Counted from the first letter of the stretch, positions 23,280 to 32,771 are shown. The stretch is DNA of 64,000 nucleotides from Occallatibacter riparius (GCF_025264625.1 NZ_CP093313.1:434001-498000); one strand, 5' to 3'. Numbers and translations are program-made. The notes: a model not told the origin generated them from the sequence alone.

Positions 23280-23771
23280 ATGCCCATGCGTATGCGGTCG
23301 ACCGGCTGGAACGAGATGCAGGGCGAGATGAAGCTCCTTCGCGAGGCAGTCAACCGGGACGCTACTCGGCAGGCGGTGCGCGCCGGTGCCACCGTCATCC
23401 TCGAAGCAATGGAGACCGCGGCGCCGATCCTGGATCAGAAGACAGCCGAGAGCACTGCGCTGCCGCCGGGAGCGCTCAAACAAGATCTCAGCATTAAGTT
23501 CTTCAAGCGGTCGGAAAAGCTGGGCGTGGTGCGCGCCTGGATCGGCCCAACCCTCAACTGGCATGTGGCGCACTGGGTCGAGTATGGACACTTCCTGGTC
23601 AAAGGTGGCTATCTGAGCCTCAAGCGCGGCAAGCTGCAGGGGCACGGCCGCCGCGTCGGTGAAGTGCAAGAGCATCCGTTCCTGCGGCCCGCCTATGAGG
23701 CGAGCTGGCAGGCATCACTGGCGGCCTACGCCGCCGAAATGAAAAAGCAATTGCAAAAGTGGGTGAGCTGA
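23280..23771 (+). CDS. HK97 gp10-like head-tail joining protein
   Basis: 163 residues from ATG 23280 (TTGGAG upstream). NRDATRQAVRAGATVILEAM, then APILDQKTAES...LKQDL and AHWVEYGH, QEHPFLRPAYEASW match the HK97 gp10 family, whose end (PFLRPA) is diagnostic. Usually this gene sits between head closure and tail terminator; here it is moved to just before the tape measure gene, after moron 2. Confidence 0.85.
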   Translation: MPMRMRSTGWNEMQGEMKLLREAVNRDATRQAVRAGATVILEAMETAAPILDQKTAESTALPPGALKQDLSIKFFKRSEKLGVVRAWIGPTLNWHVAHWVEYGHFLVKGGYLSLKRGKLQGHGRRVGEVQEHPFLRPAYEASWQASLAAYAAEMKKQLQKWVS

Positions 23772-26351
23772 ATGGCGTCAACGGGAATCGGTTCGGTCCG
23801 CGCGTTCTTTGAGTCGGACAACACGGCGTTCGATCGCTCTGTCGAGGCGTCGGCATCGCAGCTCAAGGCCGCGGCTGTGGCTGCCGAGCTCGCCGGCGAC
23901 AAGATTACAGAAGCGGGCGGCAAAATCGATCGCGCTGCGGCCATGCAGGAGCGCGCTGCTGAGCGTGCCCGTCAGGCCTGGCAGCGGGAATTGCTTGCGC
24001 AGGAGCGAGCCGCCGAGAAAGAGGCTGAGGTTGCGCGTGCCCGCGAGATGGCAGCGCTCAAGGCTGACATCCTGGCGCGGTCGCTCGCCGGCCAGGAGAA
24101 CGCGCAGAAGATGGTGAACGCCGCTACCGAGCATGGCATTCCGGCCATGTCTGCCGCATCGGCCGCGGTGCGCACGCTCGAAGGCAATATCACGCATAAC
24201 ATCCGCGCTGCCGAGCGCTTCGTATCAACTACGCTCGGACTCGCGCCACTGCTCGAAAAAGCCTTTCCGGTTGTTGGAGCGGTCGCGCTGGGTGCGGCTG
24301 TCGTGGGCGTAGTCGGGGAGCTAGTTGATTTCGGCAATGAGGCTCAGGATCTCGCTAACACCCTTGGCACCGGATGGCTGGATGGCGCGATTCTCAAGCT
24401 CGAAGGCTTCGGGAAAAAGGTCAAAGAGGAAGAGGACAACATAAAGCAGTTCCAGCAACAGATCGATCAGAGCATCGCCGCGGAAAAAGAGAGTTCGTTT
24501 CAGACCACCGGGGAACGCGAGGGGCCTGCGGCTGAGGCGACCGCGCGGGCACAGGAGATGCTTCGTAAGGTCCAAGGACTTGAGTCAATGATGCCGGTGC
24601 TGCGTGAGAAGCTCCGCGTCGCCGAATATTTCGCGACCGCGCCCGACGCTCAGCGGTTCCAGTTCGACCCTTATGGTCAATCCGTCAACCGAAACAACGC
24701 CGATCCGGTGTTTCAGGCCAACGCTCGCATTGCGGAGCAATACAAGATCGATACCGGGATTCCGGCGATTGCCAAGGAGCAGGCCAAGGAGGCCCGCGCG
24801 CAGCTTGTGGCCACCCAGGCGGAAATCGACAAGATGCGGCAGGAGATGACGAAGGTCGTCACAAAGACCAGCGAGCCTGGATCGCGCTCGCCCGTCAAGG
24901 CTACGGATGAGGAGACCAGGCTGCTCGAACAGAGCTGGCAGCGGCAATTGCTGGCGCTCAAGGCGCATCACTACACGACGCTGCAGGAAGAGGCTGCATT
25001 CTGGCAGGCCCGCGCCAATCTGTCCAAGGGAGCCGCCGCGCAGTATGCGCAGGACGAAGCGAACAAGGCGCTCGCACAGATCCTCAATCGCACGCACGAG
25101 GCTTTCCAGAAGTTTCGCGAAGAGGAGGCTCGGCGGCTCCGTGAGCAGCCCCGCATGCCTGACTCGATGACCCGGGCGGCCGGCTTCACGATCTCCTCGG
25201 GCGGCACCTTTGGGTTGTTCTCCGAGCAGGGCCAGGCGCTGCGCGAAGCTACAACCAAGGCTGCCGAGGCGCAGGCCTCTCTAAATGCACAGTGGCAAGC
25301 GGCGGTGGATAAGGTCAACCTGCTCCACGGCCAGATCTCGCCGCTCGATGCGTCCATGAACGCGCAGGCTGCGCACGCTGAGCAGTATCGCTTGCAGCTC
25401 GAGGCGCTAAATGAGCAGCTGGAGGAAATGCAGAAGGGCGAAGCCCTGGCCGCGACACTGGGCGATACGGGCTACGCCGCGAAAGAAGTCCAGCTGCGCA
25501 CGCAGATCGCGGAGCTGGAGAATAAGGCGCGCATCTCCGCTCTCGAGGATCAGCAGCAGGTCCTCAGTGACACATGGAAAGGCGCCATCGACAGCGTGTG
25601 GGATGAGCTGATCGCAAAGGCGCAGAACACACAGCAGCAAATCGCGCAGATTGCCGGACGCTTCATGGACGGCATCAATTCTGAAGCCGCCAAGGGATTG
25701 ACTGGCGGCAAGACCGATTTCGGCGGTGTCTTTCGCGGAGCCAGCCAGAGCCTGATGAAGACGGGCCTGGAGAAGCTGGAGGGGTCGTTTCTTCACGGGT
25801 TGGGACTCGGCTCCAAAAAGGTCGACGGATCGGCCGGAAGCCCATTTCATGTGATTGTGGACAACAACGGTAATATCGTCGGCGGGGCTGGCATTCCGGC
25901 TGACATTGCAAAGCTTTTCGGCGGCCAGGCGCAGCCGTCCGTCTCAGGCCCGGCTGGCGCGGTAGCTGATGTTGCCGGGCATGGAATTATGGGCTGGGCT
26001 GGGAAGCTTTTCGGCGGTCGCTTGTCTGGCCTTGGCGGCATCTTCAGCCACCTGCTTGGTTTCGCCGGTGGCGGCGAGATCCCCGCTAACCTTCCGGTCA
26101 TGGTCGGTGAAAATGGCCCGGAGATCCTGCCTCCGCTGAGCTCGCCTCGCCCGATCTTGTCGAATCGCGACAGCATGAAATGGGGTGCGGGCGCTGGCGG
26201 CGGCGTCTATATCGAACACGTTGACGCCAGGGGCACGGATCCGGCCTTGACCAGGTCGAACATCGAACAGGGATTCCAGCGCGTGCATGCGTCGGCCGCC
26301 GCCAGCGCTGCGCACGCCATGGCCGATCGGCAGCGGCGCGTGCCGCGGTAA
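23772..26351 (+). CDS. Tape measure protein
   Basis: 859 residues, starting one base after the preceding stop. Long Ala/Gln/Glu-rich coiled-coil stretches (ERAAERARQAWQRELLAQER) flank a hydrophobic segment at ~165-185 (FPVVGAVALGAAVVGVVGEL). The C-terminus has the usual FAGGGEIPANLPVMVGENGPE and PEILPPLSS motifs. It fixes tail length and probably helps DNA cross the envelope. Its length predicts a tail of roughly 130 nm by the usual 0.15 nm per residue. Confidence 0.93.
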   Translation: MASTGIGSVRAFFESDNTAFDRSVEASASQLKAAAVAAELAGDKITEAGGKIDRAAAMQERAAERARQAWQRELLAQERAAEKEAEVARAREMAALKADILARSLAGQENAQKMVNAATEHGIPAMSAASAAVRTLEGNITHNIRAAERFVSTTLGLAPLLEKAFPVVGAVALGAAVVGVVGELVDFGNEAQDLANTLGTGWLDGAILKLEGFGKKVKEEEDNIKQFQQQIDQSIAAEKESSFQTTGEREGPAAEATARAQEMLRKVQGLESMMPVLREKLRVAEYFATAPDAQRFQFDPYGQSVNRNNADPVFQANARIAEQYKIDTGIPAIAKEQAKEARAQLVATQAEIDKMRQEMTKVVTKTSEPGSRSPVKATDEETRLLEQSWQRQLLALKAHHYTTLQEEAAFWQARANLSKGAAAQYAQDEANKALAQILNRTHEAFQKFREEEARRLREQPRMPDSMTRAAGFTISSGGTFGLFSEQGQALREATTKAAEAQASLNAQWQAAVDKVNLLHGQISPLDASMNAQAAHAEQYRLQLEALNEQLEEMQKGEALAATLGDTGYAAKEVQLRTQIAELENKARISALEDQQQVLSDTWKGAIDSVWDELIAKAQNTQQQIAQIAGRFMDGINSEAAKGLTGGKTDFGGVFRGASQSLMKTGLEKLEGSFLHGLGLGSKKVDGSAGSPFHVIVDNNGNIVGGAGIPADIAKLFGGQAQPSVSGPAGAVADVAGHGIMGWAGKLFGGRLSGLGGIFSHLLGFAGGGEIPANLPVMVGENGPEILPPLSSPRPILSNRDSMKWGAGAGGGVYIEHVDARGTDPALTRSNIEQGFQRVHASAAASAAHAMADRQRRVPR

Positions 26352-26405
26352 ACAACGCAACGCAGTCAACGTCAACCGCTCAAAAAAACTCCGGAGGAAA
26401 TTTCC

Positions 26406-29336
26406 ATGACCTGTCTTTTCCGGCTGCGCGCCTGCGCGGCGATCGCGGTTGTGTGCCTGCTCGCGTGCTTTGCCGTCCAGGCGCGCGCGCAGTACACCAC
26501 GGTGACCACGACCTATCTGGGCGGCAGCCTGTCGCTTGTGGGCAGCGGCACGCTCTATCTGCAGCCCGTCTCCGGATGTAATGCCGGCGTCGGCGCCGCG
26601 CGCGTGGGCGCTTCGAATGGCCAGATCTCCGGACTGCCCTTCCAGGTTCCTGTGGTGAACGGCGCATCCTCGAAAGCGGTTCCGGACGCGCTGCAGACCA
26701 CGCCCAACATCGCCTACGCCATTACGGCTCTCGACGACACCGGCACCGTGATTCTGGGCGCGGGCCTGCAGTCGGACGGGATCCACGTGCGGCCGGGCGG
26801 TCCGTATGGCTGCGTCCAGCCGACCGGCACTACCTGGAGCCTCGATACGTACGTTCCGAGCTCGCCCGTGAGTATCCTGCCCTCGACAATCTTCGACGCG
26901 CCTAGCACCACGACAGGTGCGCCGGGCAGCTCCGCCGCCGTCACGCTTTCGATGCTGACTGGCGGGCAGTATCACTTCGCCTTCACCGTGCCGCAAGGCC
27001 TCCAGGGCCCGCAGGGCATACCCGGCGGTTCTCTCAGCTATCCCGGCGTATCGTCGGATGGAGCAAAAGGGCTGAGTCTCGGTGCTGTCACCACTCAGGC
27101 GGCATCTACTACGTGGACTACTGCGCAGATCCGCGGCGACTCTCTGTTCTGTGGCGGCCAGGGCACGCTCGCGAATCCCTGGCATTGCGGCCCTACCACC
27201 GGACATGGACTGGCTGCGGCTCTCGCGGCGCTTCCCTCCATGGCCGGGAAATCCTTCACCGTTCTTGCTATCCCTGGTCAGACTTCGAACCAGACGCTCG
27301 CGGTCGCAAACGCCTTTGCCGGCACTTCTAAACAGCAAGCGACCATCACCGGCGGCTCGCTGACCTCGGGCACGCCGGTCACTATCACTTTCACATCGGG
27401 CTATGAGCCGACTTACAACGCATTCTTTACCGATACAAACTCCGTTCCGATCACTATCTGTGGTGTCTCAGGAACGGCGAGCGAGGGCACCGGTCACGTC
27501 GCAACATTCACGCCCTCCGGATCTGCAGCATGCGCGGGCACTCAGCAATGGACCACGACTGATCCGTCAGGCCCGCAGATCGTTCTCACCGGGTACAACG
27601 ATCACGGCTCTGTATCGCAAGTCCAGGCGAATGACGCCACTCTCGCTGCGAAGTTCAACACTCTCGGGCTGCCGTTCCTGTTCCTGTCTATTCCCTATGG
27701 AGAGGGCGCCGGCCCTGGGAATTATCCGGGCGCAAACTCGTTTTGGTCGATCAACAATTCGCGAGCGGCGCTCTACGGAGCCTCCTATGTAGACGCCAAC
27801 TACGCGCTGGCGCAGGGATATAACGCGGGGAATGCAGCGGATGTGAGCGATCACAACGCCGGTGTGGTTCCGACCTACACGGAGCGCGCTGTCAGCATGC
27901 AGGGCACGCTCAATGGCGCTCTCGGCACCACGGGGTGCCCGGCGGTCGTCATGACGTCCTCTTCAATCTTCAGCCTCGAAGTAAACGGCATTATGAATAT
28001 GGCTGGCGGCGAGCAGATTCTCGTCACTGGTGTTTCGGGAACTTATCCAAATATCACGGTAACAAGCTGCCTTCGCGCTCAAAACGGTACGACCGCCGCC
28101 TCGTATTCATCGGGTGCGGCCTTCACTGCGACCGACTGGCTGCACTTCAACGATTATGGCCAGAGCCTGATCGCGGCGGCCGTCGCACCCCTGATAGGCA
28201 ACGTGGCTTCGCCGAATGTTACGCTCCCTTCCAATAATGGCGGGGCGATTGCGCAGAGCGGCGGCCCAGGTGTGTGCGGGTTCGGAATCAATGGGGATCT
28301 CGATTGCCAATCGAACCTTGTCTCGTCTTCTGGCAAGCAACTCGGCACGGTCTCCCGGCCCTGGGGGGCGATGTTCTCGCTCTACGCGGGCATTCGCGGC
28401 GGCGCTCCCGCCACCTACACTCTTTACTCGAATATCGGCCTGATCGAATACAGCAATCCGCAGTTTGTGTTCGATGCTGTCGGCCCGACGCCCGCCGTCA
28501 ATGGGCAGTACCTCTTCCGTGTGATGACTGCCGGCAACGCAAGCCACACCAATTTTTTGAGCAGCGATGCCAGCGTCAACGCTATCTTCGGCGGAGGAGT
28601 GACCGCGAAATCCTACGTCTTCAACAATACGCCTCCGTCCGCGCTAACCTCTGCCGGGTCCTTGGGTTATAGCTCTGGCGGCTTTTTGGATCTCTACGGG
28701 CCGGACGCTTCCACCTATCCGACCTTCAGCTTGCGGCTTCAGGAAGCAGGAGGCGCGGGTGTAATCACCGCGATGACCATTGACAACGCGGGGAACGCCA
28801 TCCACCCAGGTGGACTTCAGTCGAAGTGGTTCACCCTGCAAAATACGTCGTCCCCGTCCTACTCCTCCCTGACTACGGCCGCCGTGTTCTCCCTCACCTC
28901 AACCCAGTTGGTGATGGACTCGATTGGCCCCAATACTTCCACCATCGGCAGCCTCCTGATCCGAGGGATTGCGGCTCTGAATACGAGCAACAAGATATTC
29001 CTGATTGGCGATAACACTGGGCTTGTCTCGACGCCAAATGGGCTATCCACGCCTAAGTTCTATTCGACGGCCGCGCAGACAACGACGAGCTGCGGAACTT
29101 CCGGTTCCATCATCTCCAGCGAGCCGTTCCTCGGTTCCTCGCACAAGACCGTTGTGATCCATCTCGCTGCCTGCAACGGTGCGGCTACTTACACCTTCCC
29201 AACCGCGTTTGCGAACACTCCCGGGATCTTCGCTTCCAGCAGCACCGCCGCCAGCGTGGTCACTTCCTTGTCTGCCAGCGCCGTGACAATCACGGGCACT
29301 ACTTCCACCGGCACCATAGTTCTCACCGACTACTAA
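26406..29336 (+). CDS. Secreted-type SGNH hydrolase tail/fibre protein
   Basis: 976 residues, GGAGG upstream. Residues 1-29 form a Sec signal peptide (AVVCLLACFAVQARAQ). Collagen-like GLQGPQGIPGG lies at ~197. An SGNH/GDSL esterase domain follows: RGDSLF with Ser246, AIPGQTS, GYNDHG with Asn398, PFLFLSIP, and DWLHFNDYG with Asp577/His580. The C-terminal ~350 residues are Ser/Thr/Gly-rich beta repeats ending VTITGTTSTGTIVLTDY, like receptor-binding fibres. It probably deacylates surface polysaccharide during adsorption. A signal peptide on a virion protein is odd and could mean export from the lysogen. Confidence 0.8.
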   Translation: MTCLFRLRACAAIAVVCLLACFAVQARAQYTTVTTTYLGGSLSLVGSGTLYLQPVSGCNAGVGAARVGASNGQISGLPFQVPVVNGASSKAVPDALQTTPNIAYAITALDDTGTVILGAGLQSDGIHVRPGGPYGCVQPTGTTWSLDTYVPSSPVSILPSTIFDAPSTTTGAPGSSAAVTLSMLTGGQYHFAFTVPQGLQGPQGIPGGSLSYPGVSSDGAKGLSLGAVTTQAASTTWTTAQIRGDSLFCGGQGTLANPWHCGPTTGHGLAAALAALPSMAGKSFTVLAIPGQTSNQTLAVANAFAGTSKQQATITGGSLTSGTPVTITFTSGYEPTYNAFFTDTNSVPITICGVSGTASEGTGHVATFTPSGSAACAGTQQWTTTDPSGPQIVLTGYNDHGSVSQVQANDATLAAKFNTLGLPFLFLSIPYGEGAGPGNYPGANSFWSINNSRAALYGASYVDANYALAQGYNAGNAADVSDHNAGVVPTYTERAVSMQGTLNGALGTTGCPAVVMTSSSIFSLEVNGIMNMAGGEQILVTGVSGTYPNITVTSCLRAQNGTTAASYSSGAAFTATDWLHFNDYGQSLIAAAVAPLIGNVASPNVTLPSNNGGAIAQSGGPGVCGFGINGDLDCQSNLVSSSGKQLGTVSRPWGAMFSLYAGIRGGAPATYTLYSNIGLIEYSNPQFVFDAVGPTPAVNGQYLFRVMTAGNASHTNFLSSDASVNAIFGGGVTAKSYVFNNTPPSALTSAGSLGYSSGGFLDLYGPDASTYPTFSLRLQEAGGAGVITAMTIDNAGNAIHPGGLQSKWFTLQNTSSPSYSSLTTAAVFSLTSTQLVMDSIGPNTSTIGSLLIRGIAALNTSNKIFLIGDNTGLVSTPNGLSTPKFYSTAAQTTTSCGTSGSIISSEPFLGSSHKTVVIHLAACNGAATYTFPTAFANTPGIFASSSTAASVVTSLSASAVTITGTTSTGTIVLTDY

Positions 29337-29372
29337 CCTGTCAACCCTTCCCTGAAAAAAGAGAGGAATTCT

Positions 29373-29783
29373 ATGCAAGTGAGGCTCTTCGTCCTGTTTA
29401 TCGTCGTCGCTGTATCGCTCTTTGTGGGCGCGGCTCATGCGCAGGCCCAGGCTCCGATCGGGCGCCATATCGATTTCACCGCTAAGCTCCTGGACCTGAA
29501 CTCGCATCCGATCGCGTTAAGCGAAAAGGATCCGACTCAAGTCACGTTGAGCTATGTGTGCATCAACGCGCTGGAGACCCCCGTGGATGCGGATCGCGAA
29601 ATGGCTGGCGAACAGAAGTTCGCGATGGACCAGCTCGCCCGTAAGATCTACGCGCAAAAAGATGTGGTGCTGAGCGCGGAAGAGATAACGCTGCTTAAGA
29701 AGCGTGTCGGCATGCTCTATGGACCTCTCGTCGTTGGCGCGGCCTGGCGCATGCTCGACTCAGACGCTGCAGAGAAGAAATAG
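29373..29783 (+). CDS. Signal-peptide phage protein in tail module
   Basis: 136 residues, AGAGAGGAA upstream. Residues 1-26 are a Sec signal peptide (FVLFIVVAVSLFVGAAHAQA). The rest (IDFTAKLLDLNSHPI, TQVTLSYVCINALETP, GEQKFAMDQLARKIY, LKKRVGMLYGPLVVGAAWRML) resembles small phage proteins that I recall without signal peptides. It follows the SGNH gene by 36 bp, so the two are likely co-expressed and co-exported. Role unknown. Confidence 0.65.
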   Translation: MQVRLFVLFIVVAVSLFVGAAHAQAQAPIGRHIDFTAKLLDLNSHPIALSEKDPTQVTLSYVCINALETPVDADREMAGEQKFAMDQLARKIYAQKDVVLSAEEITLLKKRVGMLYGPLVVGAAWRMLDSDAAEKK

Positions 29784-29797
29784 CGCGCGGGAGAGCC

Positions 29798-30454
29798 ATG
29801 CTGATCACAGGTACTACCTTCAATGGCGCGAATGTCATCGCGCTGCCCTGCGACGTGGTGCCGCGTGTGACGGCGCCTTCGTCGATCGAGTGGGACGATC
29901 ACGAAGCGGTGTCCGCCAGCGTCTCGCCCTTCGACGCGTCCACGCAGACCTACGACTGGATGCAGTCCTGGTGGGAAGGCCAGGTCAGCTTTCCGCCCAT
30001 GGACCGCTGGTCGCACGATGCGTGGAAAGCCTTTCTGCGGGCCTGCCGCGGGCCGCTGAATGTCTTTATGCTCGGCGATCCTAAGGCGAAGCGTCCCAAG
30101 GGCGCCGCGGCCTTCAAGGCGGGCACTCCGGTAGTCAACGGCTCCGGGCAGACCGGCTACACGCTCAGTACGCGCGGCTGGACGGCAAGCATCAAGTCCA
30201 TGCTCCAGTTCCATGACTACATCCAGATCGGGAACCGGCTCTACTCCGTCATGGACGTAGTGGACGTGGCCAGCGATGGAACCGCGACGCTGCCCATCTG
30301 GCCGCCGCTGCGCGATCTGCCGGCGGACGGCGCGGCAATCATCACCCACAACTGCCGCGGCATGTTCCGCCTGGTCAACAACAGCGGCAACAAAGACTCA
30401 GTGAACGTGGGCAACTACGGCCTGAGCGGTTTCGCCATCCGGGAGGCCATCTAA
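29798..30454 (+). CDS. Distal tail protein, probable
   Basis: 218 residues. Starts MLITGTTFNGANVIALPCDV and continues with WDDHEAVSASVSPFDASTQ, YDWMQSWWEGQVSFPPM, typical of beta-rich distal tail components. Its place between tape measure and hub genes equals that of DUF2460 in gene transfer agents, though I cannot confirm the family. The next gene starts two bases after its stop. Confidence 0.65.
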   Translation: MLITGTTFNGANVIALPCDVVPRVTAPSSIEWDDHEAVSASVSPFDASTQTYDWMQSWWEGQVSFPPMDRWSHDAWKAFLRACRGPLNVFMLGDPKAKRPKGAAAFKAGTPVVNGSGQTGYTLSTRGWTASIKSMLQFHDYIQIGNRLYSVMDVVDVASDGTATLPIWPPLRDLPADGAAIITHNCRGMFRLVNNSGNKDSVNVGNYGLSGFAIREAI

Positions 30455-30456
30455 CC

Positions 30457-31074
30457 GTGCCACGCCAAATGACAACTGCGATGGAGGCCGCGCTCTCTGC
30501 GCCTGTCCTTCGCTGCGCGGTCCTGGCTTCACTCGAGTTCGCCAGCGAGACCATCTATGTCTGGACCGGCCTCGGCGACCTGGTCTGGAGCGGCATGACG
30601 TTCAAGGGCATCGGCGATCTGAGTTCGATCGAAGGGATCTCCGAAGACTCGAACGTCGAAGCCAAGGGCGTGAAGATCGGCCTCTCCGGCATCTCCAGCG
30701 AGCGCGTGAACGATGTGCTGTTCGAGACGCGCCTCATGGAGACGGCGAAGATCTGGCTCGCGGCGTTCGATGAGAGCCTCGCGATCATCGCGGACCCGAT
30801 CATGATCTACCAGGGCCTGATGGATGAGCCGGAGATTGTCGACGACGGCATTACCTGCCCCGTCACCATCAACCTCGAAAACATCCTGGTCGATATGAAC
30901 CGCGCCATCAACAGGCGACTCAGCGACGAGGATCAGCAGCTCGATCTCGCCGATACTCTCGCGCGCCTGGGCCTGCCGTCTACCACTGTCGATACAGGCT
31001 TCACCCATGTCGCGGGCCTGCAGGAACAAATCACCTTCTGGGGCCGCTCGCCCAGCTCGGTCAACAACGTTTAA
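30457..31074 (+). CDS. Baseplate hub-like protein (DUF2163-like)
   Basis: 205 residues from a GTG. RCAVLASLEFASETIYVWTG, LVWSGMTFKGIGDLSSIEGI, VKIGLSGISSERV and a shared strand-helix pattern resemble the N-terminal part of DUF2163/lambda L-type hub proteins, although shorter than most. It probably connects the tail tip to the NlpC-like and gpJ-like proteins downstream. Confidence 0.7.
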   Translation: MPRQMTTAMEAALSAPVLRCAVLASLEFASETIYVWTGLGDLVWSGMTFKGIGDLSSIEGISEDSNVEAKGVKIGLSGISSERVNDVLFETRLMETAKIWLAAFDESLAIIADPIMIYQGLMDEPEIVDDGITCPVTINLENILVDMNRAINRRLSDEDQQLDLADTLARLGLPSTTVDTGFTHVAGLQEQITFWGRSPSSVNNV

Positions 31075-31085
31075 CGGAGATTGCG

Positions 31086-31436
31086 ATGGCGCAGAAGGCT
31101 CGCCGCTGCGAAGGCGGCATTGTGACGTTTTTCTGCCCTGGCTGCAAAGGTGGCCATGGCGTTCGCGTCGAGGGACCGCATGCGTGGGGCTGGAATGGAT
31201 CGCTCGATGCGCCCACGTTCAATCCAAGCATCCTGATCCGCAGCGGGCACTACGCCGAGGGCCGCGCGAATCCTGACACCTGCTGGTGCACCTACAACGC
31301 GCAGCATCCGGACCAGCCCGCGCCGTTTGTTTGCTCGGTATGCCACTCGTTTGTGCGCGATGGCCGCATTCAGTTCCTGGCCGACTCCACGCACGCGCTC
31401 GCTGGCCAGACCGTCGAGATCCCGGACTGGGAATAG
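31086..31436 (+). CDS. DUF6527-like phage protein
   Basis: 116 residues with GGAG upstream. It has FFCPGCKGGHGVRVEG, AWGWNGSLDAPTFNPSIL and CHSFVRDGRIQFLADSTHAL, AGQTVEIPDW, which match the DUF6527 family of small zinc-binding phage proteins (sometimes mislabelled as ammonia monooxygenase). Cys/His residues in the first, middle and last parts suggest one zinc site. Function unknown; commonly found in tail regions. Confidence 0.8.
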   Translation: MAQKARRCEGGIVTFFCPGCKGGHGVRVEGPHAWGWNGSLDAPTFNPSILIRSGHYAEGRANPDTCWCTYNAQHPDQPAPFVCSVCHSFVRDGRIQFLADSTHALAGQTVEIPDWE

Positions 31437-31445
31437 GAGTCTTTC

Positions 31446-32078
31446 ATGCCTTATAAATGCTTTCTAATCCAACCATCCAAGGTCTGGACGGTCGAAGTGT
31501 CGTTGCATGGTATAGCTGGCTGCCTCAAGGGTTATATGGGTTCTCACTTCTTCGAGGCGGAGCTTTTCCGGGGCGAGCAGAACGAAGCTGAGAAGTTCTT
31601 CGCGCTTGGCACGGTTTCTCGTCAATTCGACGGCGTGTGCCGGCATTGCGCAGAGAAGCGCGCGGGTCTTGTCTCCACGAGCGGCTGTGTTGGTTCGATG
31701 TGGGAACGGTCCGATACCGGCGAAACCAAACGCCGCATCGATGAATTTCCAGCCGGGGCTATGTGGTTTGCCGATTGGTATAAGTCAGATGAGCGCAAAG
31801 ACGCCGCCGGTCGGCATCTGTATGACTGGGACTGGGACAATCAGTTTGAACCGCCGCTGATTGTGAAGACGCCCGGGGGCGACTGGAACATCGATTCGCG
31901 CTGCAGCAACTGCACGATGCCGGCGGATAAAACGCATCGCTGCTGGGTGCGGCATGGCAATGTCCCGGAGATCACCGTAGATAAGAATGGCCACACCTGC
32001 GCCGCTGGCGCGGGGTCGATCCTGTGCGGGAATTATCACGGCTTTTTACGCAACGGTTACCTGACGGACGGGTGCTGA
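31446..32078 (+). CDS. Conserved phage protein, unknown
   Basis: 210 residues. WNIDSRCSNCTMPADKTHRC and the ending YHGFLRNGYLTDGC resemble phage proteins with the pattern LIVxTPGGDWxIDxRxSNC that I remember from Pseudomonas and Burkholderia phages. Many Cys/His and Trp residues. Function unknown. The next gene begins four bases after its stop. Confidence 0.65.
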   Translation: MPYKCFLIQPSKVWTVEVSLHGIAGCLKGYMGSHFFEAELFRGEQNEAEKFFALGTVSRQFDGVCRHCAEKRAGLVSTSGCVGSMWERSDTGETKRRIDEFPAGAMWFADWYKSDERKDAAGRHLYDWDWDNQFEPPLIVKTPGGDWNIDSRCSNCTMPADKTHRCWVRHGNVPEITVDKNGHTCAAGAGSILCGNYHGFLRNGYLTDGC

Positions 32079-32082
32079 GCCC

Positions 32083-32346
32083 ATGACGAAGTCGACTGGG
32101 ACACGCGCTCAACAACATCGCCGCGAAGAGCTGTTTTCTGCTGAACTCACGCTGCGCCGAGTTTTGCTGCATCTGTTCGTCGCGCATAGTTGGGCGCGTG
32201 AGTGTTGCCACCAAATCGCGACCTGTGCCAACCATTCTTCGGAGCATCGGGCCGCCCTCCTTCGGTACCTCGGTGTGGATGAAGCAACTCAGATCGTACG
32301 CAAGCGCGTGTACCGGGTGCGCGCAGAGGTAAAGCGGCTCGGATGA
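32083..32346 (+). CDS. Small helical phage protein, unknown
   Basis: 87 residues, mostly helical with several Arg, His and Cys (LRRVLLHLFVAHSWARECCH, VRKRVYRVRAEVKRLG). ATGA overlap with the peptidase-like gene. No family recognised. Confidence 0.55.
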   Translation: MTKSTGTRAQQHRREELFSAELTLRRVLLHLFVAHSWARECCHQIATCANHSSEHRAALLRYLGVDEATQIVRKRVYRVRAEVKRLG

Positions 32347-32771
32347 TCCGCCGCCCTGACTGGCAGTCGCGCCTCAGCGCGTACATCGTCGATTGCGCGC
32401 ATCGGCCGTTTCGCTACGGCGAGCTAGACTGCGGCCTGTTCGTCGCCGGCGCCATCGAGACCATGACCGGCATCGACGTCGCCGGCGAGCTGCGCGGCAA
32501 GTATCGCTTCCGTCGCGAGGCCTTCGCGGCGATCCGCGCGCTCTGCGGACAACCGACCATGGCCGCGATCGCCGATCACCTGGCGGCGCAGTTTGGCATT
32601 GAGCCAATTGCGCCGACATTCGCGAGCCGCGGCGATGCGGTGCAACTTCGCTCCGGACAACGCGCCTCGCTCGGCATCGTGGACCTGCACAGCCACCATC
32701 TGCTCACGCCTTACAGCGCAGGCCTGCTCCGTCTGCCGATGAGTCACGCGGTGCGCGCATGGCGGATATGA
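32343..32771 (+). CDS. DUF6950 NlpC/P60-like tail protein
   Basis: 142 residues. RPFRYGELDCGLFVAGAIET carries the D-C-x-x-F/L pattern of NlpC/P60-type cysteine peptidases, with Cys near residue 33; a His in LGIVDLHSHHLL may be the partner. This matches DUF6950, found before gpJ genes in many siphophages. It may cut peptidoglycan cross-links during DNA entry, as suggested for lambda K. Confidence 0.8.
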   Translation: MIRRPDWQSRLSAYIVDCAHRPFRYGELDCGLFVAGAIETMTGIDVAGELRGKYRFRREAFAAIRALCGQPTMAAIADHLAAQFGIEPIAPTFASRGDAVQLRSGQRASLGIVDLHSHHLLTPYSAGLLRLPMSHAVRAWRI

